DNA of 64,000 nucleotides from Corydoras sp. C115 (taxonomy: Eukaryota > Chordata > Actinopteri > Siluriformes > Callichthyidae), in NCBI GenBank assembly GCA_019802505.1, contig JAFMOC010000083.1, positions 1,694,001 to 1,758,000 on the forward strand, in the 5' to 3' direction. The translations under genes were made by a program, and so were the position numbers. Below are positions 1 through 12,319 of the stretch, piece by piece; the first letter of the stretch is position 1; the number at the start of each line of letters is the position of its first letter. The notes under the pieces are model-generated. The model made no database searches and was not told the DNA's origin. It saw only the letters and a list, made by a program, of their open reading frames with translations.

Positions 1-42
1 TGTGTGTGTGTATGTATATATATGTGTGTATGTATATATATA

Positions 43-82
<40 letters not shown>
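1..82. repeat. TG/TATG microsatellite
   Basis: Mixed TGTA and TG dinucleotide repeats open the window and run up to the LTR-like block. Confidence 0.9.
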
Positions 83-86
<4 letters not shown>

Positions 87-89
<3 letters not shown>

Positions 90-544
90 CAGGTTGGGAG
101 GGTTGGGCCACTCCCTTTTGGCCGTTTATGGTTCCCGTATGTAGGGTCCATCCCCTTGAGGTCAGTGAGTCAGCAGGTCAGCATTACAGAGTGTACACGT
201 TGGTGTTTAGTCGCTCGTGCCGCGGCGGGTGTTTATTCGGTGTTTTTGATATTAGTTTCTGTATTTTGCTCTCGGCTCGTCGCGCTGTGCGTTCAGCGGC
301 TTTTCCGCTGTTTGCTTTGTTTATTTGTATTTTGGTTCTCGGCTCGTCTCGCCGTGCCCTCAGCGCGTCCCCGCTGTATCGTATGGTTTAAGTTCTTTGC
401 TCTCGGCAGCTTCAGCTTCGTCCCCGCTGTGTGAAGCTAAATAAAGTGCCTTTGGTTCGCGCACCTGGTCGCCTGCCTCGCTAACTATAACTACACCGCG
501 CGGCGCGGCGCCGCCATCTTCCGGACAGCGCCCCGATCGTGACA
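87..544 (+). mobile_element. Solo-LTR-like element
   Basis: The 458-base block starts TGTCA and ends TGACA, the short inverted ends typical of LTRs. It is much richer in G+C than its surroundings and has an AATAAAG signal at about 439 followed by a short R/U5-like stretch. No target-site duplication is visible, because the left flank is microsatellite. No gag, pol or env reading frame lies nearby. An LTR retrotransposon solo LTR is the best reading; a promoter or CpG island is the alternative. Confidence 0.45.
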
Positions 545-1448
545 ATGTGTATGTTCATGTACGTGTAAATATATATATATATATTTTATAACTAACTTGA
601 GAACCAGTTCTGAGAGTAACCCCTCTGTTCTTACAACGCAGAGACATTATTATAACTTTTCTCTAGAGAAACTGTTCACCGCTGGAGTGCGTTTGTTACT
701 TTTTGTTGTGTTGGCATGTTTGAGGTGCAGCAGCATGACGGGTTTTAAACACGTGACACATTAAGAACGCGTCAATTGTTGTTGATGGGTGTAGAAATTG
801 TAGGTAGGTCTTGTATACAATGTTTAGACTTATGTCATTTCAAACCACACCACACTGCCGGCTGTTTATGTGACTGCACAACAAAGATATAGTCTATAAG
901 CCTTTACAATTGTGTAATATTGTGATGTTTAATCACTGTGCAGAAACCTTACAGTTCTTAAGGCTGCACTTCAGTATTGAAACTAAAAGTAGGTCTAAAG
1001 AATTGTCATTTCACTCAGTAAAGCACCTGGACTCCACCTCCAGTCATAAGCTGCTCACAACAGACTCTTCAGCAGGTAGGTGATCACTTATTTACATCTT
1101 CTTATGTGTTTACGTTAAATATTGCTAAATATGTGTGCACTTTAATTATGGGCATGATTTATTAGACTGCCTTGATTTCATTTGAAGAAGAATTTATATT
1201 AAATAATTAAATAAGTAATGTTTTACAGGTAGGGGTATGTATCTTAAGACAGTTGGGGCTTTCATAAAACTTCTTTCATTTAATCTGATTTGAAGGTTTG
1301 GAATATTACAAATATTTTTATGACTGTACTGCACTTTATTTTAAATGCACTGACACATTAATTTGCTGAGGTTTTTGAAAGAGGCAATGTTCAAGTCATA
1401 ACCTGTTGTTGGAAAAATGTAAGTGAATGGCATTCTAAACCTAGTTAC

Positions 1449-1517
<69 letters not shown>

Positions 1518-1720
1518 CTATAATCAAGTATTTGGCCAGATGTGAGAATCTTTTTTTTTCCATTTCAAGAAGAATCAGCTGAATTAAAGGTTTTGATGAC
1601 TTTCAGCACAGCACCAACAAAACCCACAGTTTTAATAATTTTGTTCACTTTGGTTGTTAAGTGTGGTCTCTGTCATAATCCTATACCACAATAATTAGGT
1701 CACAAGGTTTTGCAAGACAC
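545..1720. other. Non-coding DNA with a TA repeat and a possible first exon
   Basis: AT-rich DNA contains a (TA)n run at 1451-1513. A strong splice donor, agcag|gtaggt, at 1075/1076 may end a non-coding first exon of the TMEM272-like gene. No coding segment was seen. Confidence 0.4.
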
Positions 1721-2115
1721 TAGGGGTGAGCTGCAATATTCGCTGATTCGACGATTCGATTCGGAGAACCGTAGTCGACTATGAACCTCATAGTCGAATG
1801 TACCATTTTGACCACATGGGGCGCCCATAGCTGCTGCTAAGCATTAGTTTTTACATGAGATGTCTTTGTTTTCGTTATATATATAGCCTTTTGTTAAATA
1901 AAATCATCCTAATTTCTAGAAAAAAAAGAAAAAACAAAAAAAAGGTTTTCTTTTGTTAGAAAAACAAGTAAAATATTTAAAAAATCTTTTTTCAAAACTA
2001 CGCTTATAGCGCCATCTTGTGGTGAAATTTTAACTGATTCGACTATCAGTCGACTATAGGGAAAATCTGATGAATCAGATTCGACTATGAAAATCTTTAG
2101 TTGAATACAGCCCTA
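1721..2115. mobile_element. Non-autonomous hAT-type element (MITE), 395 bp
   Basis: The element begins taggggtgagctg and ends acagccctA. It is flanked by a perfect 8-bp direct repeat, caagacac, at 1713-1720 and 2116-2123. TAGGG/CCCTA ends and 8-bp duplications are hallmarks of the hAT superfamily. Internal palindromic gattcgacta/tagtcgaatc segments are also seen. There is no transposase frame. Confidence 0.85.
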
Positions 2116-2123
2116 CAAGACAC

Positions 2124-2500
2124 ACTTGCTGTCAAAGCTGTTGAGATGAGTTTTACAAATACGTTCTTTCCTTCATTCCTAAACTTGATGCTGGATTGAC
2201 CAAATCAGTTACACCTAGTCGAATGTCAACATAGTTGAATCCTAAATCAAGTGATGTTATATATGCAGCAGTGTTTGGAACAATGAAAATGAATTCCCCC
2301 AAAATTAAAACAAGTGGCAATGATTTAAGTGATAGTTTGGTAAATGCTGAGGGAGCAATATCTGATTAAATGCACAGAGCATTATTATGCTCAAGTGTTT
2401 TAATGTTTATATGTAAAATCAGAAAAACGTGCTTTTGTGGCTAAAGAGAAGGAAAAGCCCAAGGTAATGAATTAAAATAAGTACAACATATTCTCAAGAC
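2124..2500. other. Intronic or intergenic AT-rich DNA
   Basis: No gene, splice-bounded open segment or clear repeat was seen here. Confidence 0.5.
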
Positions 2501-2501
2501 A

Positions 2502-2845
2502 GGGTGGTGGCTTAGTGGTTAGCACGTACGCCTCTCAGCACTAGGGATTCCCGGTTCGAATCCCTATCTGGATTTAGTTTCCATGTTCTCCCCGTGTACA
2601 TGTGGATTTCCTCTGGGTTCTCCGGTTTCCTCCCACAGTCCAAAAACAAGGATCAAGTCAATTGAGTTCTCCAAATTGCCTCATATAGAGTGTGTTTGTG
2701 TGAGGGAGTGTGTGCCCAGCGATAGGTTGGCGCTCTGTCCTGGATGTGTCTGCCCGGCGCCCGAGACGTTCTCCCCTGGATGGGCATGGGGAACATAGAG
2801 GATAGATAGAATAGAGGATAAAGCGGAAGATAATGAATGAATAAA
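2502..2845 (+). repeat. DANA/Mermaid-like tRNA-derived SINE
   Basis: A near full-length copy. The tRNA-like head has an A box (tggcttagtgg) and a B box (ggttcgaatcc). It continues with the shared ccatgttctccccgtg and gtttcctcccacagtcc body segments and ends in an ATGA-type tail. The same element recurs more than 20 times in this window. Confidence 0.9.
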
Positions 2846-3773
2846 TATTCTCATGACTAAATGCTGATTTCCATTAAGGACATTTGGCAGTGTTTACGTT
2901 ACAACAATGTATTTAGTTACAGTCGGACAGTTACAATAAAATATAATTCTGTACTTGTCCTTTACAATACTAGTTTATTAAAATTTGACTTGTCACCCGC
3001 CTTATAAAATGTTTAGAAAAACTACATTTATGTTTCAAGATCACCACTCCCCATTGTGCTCAGGTATAATGAACTAACATTTGTACTACATCACTCTTTC
3101 CCAAAACAAAAAAAAGTTGGACTTGGAAAACCTGTTTTGCATTTGATCTCATTTTTATGATCTGAACCTCATAAAAATATTCTAACAAGAAATGTAATAA
3201 CATTTTTCAGTTTGATTACAATCTTTAGCTTCCGTTGCTATCGCTGTGTTCTGCAAGAACTGTAATTGTTTTTCAGCATTAAAAACTTGCATTAATATGC
3301 ATTCCGGTTATGTAATCATTATTACTTAGAGGTTATTGCATAATAGATTAACAGTTGCCATGCCCTACAATTTGGAATCAATAGATTGATCTGGTCTCAG
3401 AAAAGAGAGAAAAAAGAGCTACTGCATTAAGAAAATATTCTGCCTTAACAATTGAAACAATGAACAACATGAAACAACATGCCACTCACACCTTTACACT
3501 CCCTGCAAGCCAGTTTTTCAACTCCTTTTAAATGCAGATAAAACAACATTTTTTTATACAGTTGTCTCAATTCTTAAAGAAGTACTGCAGATCAATGATG
3601 AAATGTATTATTATCGTTTACAGTTCAGTGTCACCACATTTAAATGCTAAATAGATAAATAGTTATTTTGATTTTATGAAATGTTGCCAAACACAGCCCT
3701 AATTACAGGTAACAAGTTATTTTTTATATATTTTTTTAATTATTTGAAAAATATATGTAACGCATACAAGCCA
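2846..3773. other. AT-rich non-coding DNA
   Basis: Probably the long first intron of the TMEM272-like gene. Nothing else was recognised. Confidence 0.4.
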
Positions 3774-4083
3774 GGGCGGCATGGTGGCTTAGTGGTTAGC
3801 ACGTTTGCTAATTTGCAATCTGGGTGGAATTTCCATGTTCTCCCCGTGTCCGCGTGGGTTTCCTCTGGGTTCTCCGGTTTCCTCCCACAGTCCAAAAACA
3901 TGGATCAAGGTCCATTGAATTCTCCAAACTGCCCCATATAGAGTGTGTATGTCTGTGTGAGTGTGTGCCCAGCGATGGATTGGCGCCCTGTCCTGGGTGT
4001 GTCTTCCCAGCGCCCGAAACGTTCTCCCCTGGATGGGCATGGGGACCCTAATAGAGGATAAAGCGGAAGATAATGGATGGATA
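3774..4083 (+). repeat. DANA/Mermaid-like SINE with a degraded head
   Basis: The A box is intact, but the B-box region is altered by a small deletion (gctaatttgcaatctgggtgg). The body and GGATGG tail match the family. Confidence 0.88.
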
Positions 4084-4337
4084 GACATACAAGCCATCAT
4101 TTTAGTTCTCCATTTTGCACATGTTTTATTTGAATTTAAAATGTATATTTTATGTTTAGAAAATATTTAAACCTTATAATTTTACACGGTAAAGATGCCA
4201 TATTTGAAAAATAATTATATAATTTTATTATAATTTTCAAAATTGATAATGCTATACACATAAATTGTAAACAACTGTTTTTCCAGTTTGGATTTTTGCT
4301 TGAAAACTGTTTATGACAAGTAAGACTTCACCTCAAC

Positions 4338-6306
4338 ATGGGGTTTCTCTCTGATGTCAGTGTAGTCTACAAATCTAGCTTCACAGGTATGTATTGTAAT
4401 TCATAATATTATAGTAATACTGTTAAAATTTTAAAAAGTATTATTGATTGAAATCATTTTTTCTATAATTACTGAGATATTCTCAGACTTTTTGTTAAAA
4501 TATGAAGGCACATCTTATCTCATTATCTTCCAAATCTTCGATTAATAATTTAAAGATCTGCCTCCACTTCAAATAGTAAAATGAATTAACAGATTTTAGT
4601 TTGTAAACAGACTACTGTAGACAGTCACAGGTATATCAATAACTATTTTTAAAAAATATTTTGGAAATGTTAAAATGACAAAATCAAGGGGAAAAAACCT
4701 ATAGACGTCTATGATCTGATCTAATATTGCCTTATTTTTTTGTAGGAAGACTCAGAGTTATTCTAACTCTTTTCCCAAGTGTTGTCATATGTCTAGGTAA
4801 GTGGTAATTTTTTCAATTAAACACATGATTTTGGTATTTTATTAATACTTTTTTTTCCCTGATCAACTGTTTTTCTTCCTTAAAGCGGCAAAACACCTTA
4901 ATGATTGTCCGAAAGAGCCCATGATCCCCATTTATCTGCTTGTGGGAGGTGTGGTCTGTTTGCTCCTGCAGATCTTACCCTGCTTATATTGCAGCGATCC
5001 ACCCCATTGTTTGTGTTTCACCTTATTTGCTCTGCTCTGCTTATTTTGCCCTATCTGGCTTATTATAGGTGAGTAAAGCAAAATTCAGCAGTAACAGAGA
5101 ATTCATACTAAAGAAGCGAGCATAAACACAAGCATAAAGTCTAAGTTAGGAAGTCATGGTTTTCAAAATAGAAAAATAAATATGTTTAATATGATTAAAT
5201 ATAGCAATAACAGAAGTCAGCAGTAAAATTTTGGCAAACTGACTTATTATTTATGAAATCTGACTTACTTTATCTGATTTCACTTAAAATACAGTGATAC
5301 CTCGGTTCTCGAACGCCTTGACTTTCGACCAAATCGGTATTCGACCAGGAAATTCAAGAAAATTTTGTCTTGGAATCCGAACAAATATTTGGAACTCGAA
5401 CGTCCGAGATGAGCCGAGTTGAGCCGAATGGCGTTCATTCGGCCCAGCGCGCCTTGCTTGCGTCATCAGTGTGAGTGTAGAGAGAGAGTCATGCTTTGTG
5501 GAGAGAGAAACACCCGAAGAGCAGTTACCCTCTGTTTTTATTGAAAAGGACTTCCCTTCAAAAAAAATAACGATCCCCCCTTCCCTCCTCCCTCCACATT
5601 CATTCCCTCCTGCCATAAAGGTTGGTACAGGTACAGTAAATGAAACACAATTTACTGTACTGTACAGTACTTTTTTTTTTTTTGTTTTAATAAATACACT
5701 TTTATTTCTTATTTTTTGTTGAGACTCATGTTTTTCTACATATTATATACAAATTAGGCCAGTAAATAGGCATTTTCTGGGGCTTGGAACGAATTAATCC
5801 AGTTTCCATTATTTCCTATGGGTTTCATTGCTTCGGTTCTCGAACAATTTGGTTCTCGACCATCCTCCCGGAACGAATTATGTTCGAGAACCGAGGTATC
5901 ACTGTATTTGAGTGTAAGGCTTATTTAGATATTTTGTATTAACTTTAAAGGTTCTCAATACTATGACTATTTAAATGTGTTCAGACTGATAAAATGTGAA
6001 CTATTTTTTAAGTGTTCTTTTAATACCGAATTGATTTTTTTAATGATAATATGATAATATCTGCTCACATATATACTTATGCACTCTATTCCAGGGAGCA
6101 TTTTTGTTTATAGGGCTTATGAACCAAACTACGACTTTCGTTCATCCAATGACTACTGTGAGAAAATTATCTACAGATTTGCTTTCTGGATGACAAATGC
6201 CATTTACGTCAGCATTCCAGTAGTACTGATTGGAAGCTTCTTCACCTGGCTTGATGAATCGTGGAAACAAAGAGCTACACAGTGTAACATAAAGACTATA
6301 TCCTGA
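4338..6306 (+). CDS. TMEM272-like multi-pass membrane protein, 4 coding exons, 164 aa
   Basis: Coding exons are 4338-4386, 4746-4796, 4886-5068 and 6095-6306. All junctions are GT-AG and phase 1 is kept throughout. The product starts MGFLSDVSVVYKSSFTG and ends ATQCNIKTIS. Hydrophobic stretches suggest up to four membrane helices: RVILTLFPSVVICLG, then YLLVGGVVCLLLQILPC, then CFTLFALLCLFCPIWLIIG, then YVSIPVVLIGSFFTWL. The segment FVYRAYEPNYDF after the third helix is typical of transmembrane protein 272-like proteins, whose function is unknown. The coding ATG exon has an acceptor at 4287, and a likely non-coding first exon ends at a good donor at 1075. Intron 3 carries a pogo-like MITE (5292-5904). 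Splice structure and family resemblance are good; the family name is from memory of the motif pattern. Confidence 0.82.
5292..5904. mobile_element. Tc1/mariner-superfamily (pogo/Tigger-like) MITE, 613 bp
   Basis: Perfect 23-bp terminal inverted repeats lie at 5292-5314 and 5882-5904, beginning cagtgatacctcggttctcg. A TA dinucleotide on each side fits the TA target duplication. No transposase is encoded. It sits in the last intron of the TMEM272-like gene. The TIR resembles pogo/Tigger-type ends; the subfamily is an inference. Confidence 0.85.
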
Positions 6307-8273
6307 TCCTCTTTTTTATGCAGTAAATAAGTTACACACCCTCCATACTTCTTATTTGGGGTTTAGTGCTGATATTTGTGTATCAATATTGGGAACTGAT
6401 TTTAGCAAAGGTTTATTGGTGCTTAATGCCTCTTTAACACTGGTTTCCCTGGAACCACGAACATTTTCGTCGTGCGTGTGTGCGCGCAAATCCCCCGCTC
6501 CCCTGCAGTGCGCCACTTAGTATCCATTGTTACACAAATATGCCGGAGCGCCGCTAGAGAAATTCCTAACCCCCTTTATCGAAAGTTTTACAAACGCACG
6601 CTGTATTCTTCAGACAGAGTAAAAGCGTTTACTTTTAGAATGAATTATGCGCTAATGTAACAGTCAGTTTTGAGATATAATTTGAGTGTTTTTATAATGT
6701 TTCCACAGTAGTATATGATGGCAGAATGCGTGTGCTGTACTTACGGGCACATGTCAACAAAAATTTTATTATGAAAGCTTGTATAATACCTGATATATAA
6801 CACATATAACTATTATAAAAGGCCTACACGTGGCAGTAAGTCTTTTAGCGCATGCTGATCACCGTCAACGAATCAGTGAAATTCTCTGACTGTGTGAACC
6901 GCGGCGCGCCGACACTGCGAGGCTAAAAAGCATGCGAATAAAATCGAGGCGCAAAGCGCAACTGAATTATTATTGTGTTTTCAATATTACTAAAATAAAG
7001 TGCAGACACGAATTCTAAATATAACCTCAGGTACATCTACTGTATATGTACTATTTATTATTGGTAAGGAAGAGATGCATACATATGTATCAGTATGTTT
7101 TATTAAAAAAAATGTATCTACACGCAAAAAACTTATGTAAACGCTAAAAAACAAGCATGCGAAAAAAATCAAGGCGCAATTGAATTATTGTGTTTTCAAT
7201 ATAAACTAAAATAAAGTACGACTTCTAAAAATAAACTTAGGAACGTCCGTATGTATGCATGTCCACATTTAGGAGTAAAAACACAGTTTGCTGTAAAATT
7301 AGTTTGAGGACTCTGAATGTCTGTAGATATCTGTTTCATTTTATTTGTAGTCACTGAAAGTATGTTCAATTTCACTAAACTTTCATTGCAGAATGTCTGT
7401 TACTGCATTGCATTAGGATGAATTTCAGGGAATTTACCTTTGAATTCAGGTTTTACCTAGCGTTTCACCTGTAAGGCAGAGGGGTGGATGGGCTTTGGGT
7501 CGTTATGCATATGAATAGCTGCCTGATGACCCCTTAATGGTTCAAAAAAGGGGGGCTGTTGTCCTCAGAATTATATTCCAAATAGCCATGAATCCATAAC
7601 CCCTTTGTAATCTATGTAAATCTTTACTGAAAACCTTTTTGTTTGCACTTTTGTAGTGTCTTCAAAACCACAATAAGGTAAAAAAAAATACACAACAGCT
7701 TTTATTTAGACCACAGTGAAGACCAAGGGCTCTAAAAGTCCATGTATTGTCTTTAAACAGGTTTTATTTGATGTGGTTCTTTCAACAGAAAAGATTTTTT
7801 TTAAAAGTGCCTTATTGGGTACAGAATCCCTTGGAGGTAATTTCTCTTGTACAATGCAGACACAAAAAAATGATGCACTATTCAAGCAGAAAGCCATCTG
7901 AACTACAAGAGATTAATTTATTCCAAAGGTGTTTTCTTGTTTCTGGTGCTAGAGTCTGTCCCGTCCCCATTGACAATGGGGTCACCTGTTGTTTACAGGC
8001 GTTTCATTTTTTTTTTTTTAAAACAACCAAAGGTGACCAGGATAAACAGAACAAACATGTAAACTCTACACAGAGAGGATGCTGACCACATACTTTTTGT
8101 ATTAGTAATATGTCTGCTCTGTGTTATTGTCTCAAGACAACAATGGAGACATTTTGTATAAAACATATGAAATCACTTCTTTTCAACAACAATAAATAAT
8201 TGTTTCTTGACCTCGCTGTTTCATTTTTGGTTATTTTTTCAAAAACATATTATTAAATTCAGTTATTAATATA
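6307..8273. other. Spacer with a GC-richer block and a direct duplication
   Basis: About 6460-6960 is unusually rich in CpG (gcgcgcaaatcc, cgcggcgcgccg) for this region and may be an old repeat. A sequence at about 6926-7034 is repeated, diverged, at about 7146-7245 (shared gcatgcga, ttgtgttttcaata, actaaaataaagt). No gene is supported. Confidence 0.4.
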
Positions 8274-8275
8274 AG

Positions 8276-8530
8276 TGGCACGGTGGTGTAGTGTTTAGCA
8301 CGTCTTGGGTGTCATGGGTTTTCTCTGGTTTGTCTGGTATCCTCCCACAACATGGATTTAAGGAATTGGCTGCTTTAAATTGCCCCTATGTAGTGTGTGT
8401 GAGTAAGTGTGTGCCCAGGATGGATTGGTATTTTTTCCAGTGCCCAAAACGTTCTCCCATGGATGAGTGGGGAACCCGCTCACGACCCTAGAAAAGGATT
8501 AAGCAGACGATAAGAGAGAGATGAATTAAT
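8276..8530 (+). repeat. Degenerate DANA/Mermaid-like SINE
   Basis: It keeps the start of the head, ggcacggtggtgtagtg, and the 3' half (gtgtgcccaggatggattgg, aaaacgttctccca), with several deletions. Confidence 0.75.
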
Positions 8531-8581
8531 GATACTCCTGAATACTGGCAGCATTCCTTTTAACCTACATGTTTTTTCACA

Positions 8582-8911
8582 GGGGCGGCACGGTGGCGTT
8601 TGCCCCTCAGTGCTAGGAATTCCCGGTTCGAATCCCCATCTTTGTGGACTTTCCATGTTCTCCCTGTGTCTGCGTGGGTTTCCTCCGGGTTCTCCAGTTT
8701 CCTCCCACAGTACAAAAACATGGATCAAGTCAATTGAATTCTTCATATTGCCCCATATAGAATATGTATTATGTGTGAGTGAGTGTGTGCCCAGCGATAG
8801 ATTGGCGCCCTGTCCTGGGTGTATCTGCCCAGCGCCCCAAACGTTCTCCCCTGGATGGGCATGGGGCCGCGACCCTAATAGAGGATAAAGCGGGAGATAA
8901 TGGATGGATGG
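8582..8911 (+). repeat. DANA/Mermaid-like SINE, first copy of a duplicated pair
   Basis: The body is full, but the head lacks the A-box end (cacggtggcgtttgcccctcag). It is part of a tandem segment duplication with the next copy. Confidence 0.9.
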
Positions 8912-9000
8912 GTTTTTTAACAGAACAATGAAGAAACTGCTAATGACAGCAACTACAGCAATTACACCAACCTGCATTTTCAAGTATTTGTTAGGGTAGC

Positions 9001-9344
9001 GGCGGCATGGTGGCTTAGTGGTTAGCATGTTCTCCTCTCAGCGCTAGGGATTCCCGGTTCGAATCTCCATCTGGGTGGAGTTTCCATGTTCTCCCCGTGT
9101 CCGCGTGGGTTTCCTCCGGGTTCTCCGGTTTCCTCACACAGTCCAAAAACATGTATCAAGTCAATTGAATTCTCCAAATTGCCCCATATAGAGTGTGTCT
9201 GTGTGAGTGAGTGTGTGCCCAGCGATGGTTTGGCGCCCTGTCCTGGGTCTATCTGCCCAGCGCCCGAAACGTTCTCCCCTGGATGGGCATGGGGAACCTC
9301 CCTGCGACCCTAATAGAGGATAAAGTGGGTGATAATGAATGAAG
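9001..9344 (+). repeat. DANA/Mermaid-like SINE, second copy of a duplicated pair
   Basis: A full-length copy. The roughly 80 bases after it (aagaaactg through caagtatttgttagggtagc) match the 80 bases that precede it, so it lies in a duplicated unit of about 420 bp. Confidence 0.9.
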
Positions 9345-9599
9345 AAACTGTGCCACAACAACAATTGAACAGCAACAACAATTTCAGCAAGCTGTATTTT
9401 CAAGTATTTGTTAGGGTAGCTGCAATATTCAGTTGATAAGTCAAAATAAAGATCTGATTTATGAACGTGGTACTTAAACTGTGACTTCAGGTATTTGTAT
9501 TTTTAATATTACATTACTAAACCAATCCAAACACTAATGATGATATTCCCATGTAAACACTTTAATTCTATTGGTTCAACTGAAGGTCTGCAGTGACGA

Positions 9600-9736
9600 A
9601 CATTTAAACAACCAATCAGCGAACGGAGAAGCCTCCGAATCTGCAGTGTTCGATATCGCGTTCCAGAGCTGCAGAGCTGCGCGTTCATGGCTGTCGATGT
9701 GTTTGCGTTTAAACCATTTTAAACCATTTTCAAGAA
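9600..9736 (+). promoter_or_regulatory. Likely cda promoter and 5' UTR
   Basis: This short stretch is richer in G+C and CpG than its surroundings, directly upstream of the cda start codon. It contains a CCAAT box at 9612-9616 (accaatcagc), a classic NF-Y-type site, and no clear TATA box. The transcription start is not determined. Confidence 0.4.
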
Positions 9737-11927
<2,191 letters not shown>

Positions 11928-11989
11928 AATTAAAAACTACTTGAACTTTTTTGTCAATTTATGGGGCATATCTGGGGCAAAAACTGGAT

Positions 11990-12175
11990 TTAAGGTGAAT
12001 TGGCTAAAAATTGCCACAATTAATCACTTCCATAAATAAAATGTGTGTCTGCGCAAGTGAGTGTGCGCCCAGGTATTGATTGACACCCTTCTTGGGTGTA
12101 TCTGCCTAAAATCTGCCTAAAACTGCCCCTTCAACCCTAATAGAGGATTAAGCAAAAGATAATAAAATGAGATGA
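11990..12175 (+). repeat. Degenerate DANA/Mermaid-like SINE, 3' half
   Basis: Family words survive: gtgagtgtgcgcccagg, cttgggtgtatctgcc and accctaatagaggatt. It follows the cda stop and overlaps its probable 3' UTR. Confidence 0.65.
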
Positions 12176-12319
12176 GGTGGTTACTATAAATGTAATTATA
12201 AAAATATATTGTTATTTTTCTGTGTAAAATCTTTGTGTTTCCTTTTTGATGATCAGTACTAATAAAACTTTAATATGTATTATTTTTAATAAGGTGAAAT
12301 TACGAAATAAGCAATAAAG

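Noticed and set aside
6472..6660. 62-aa open frame in the CpG-rich block
   Set aside because: No recognisable motif, no neighbouring exons, and probable repeat origin.
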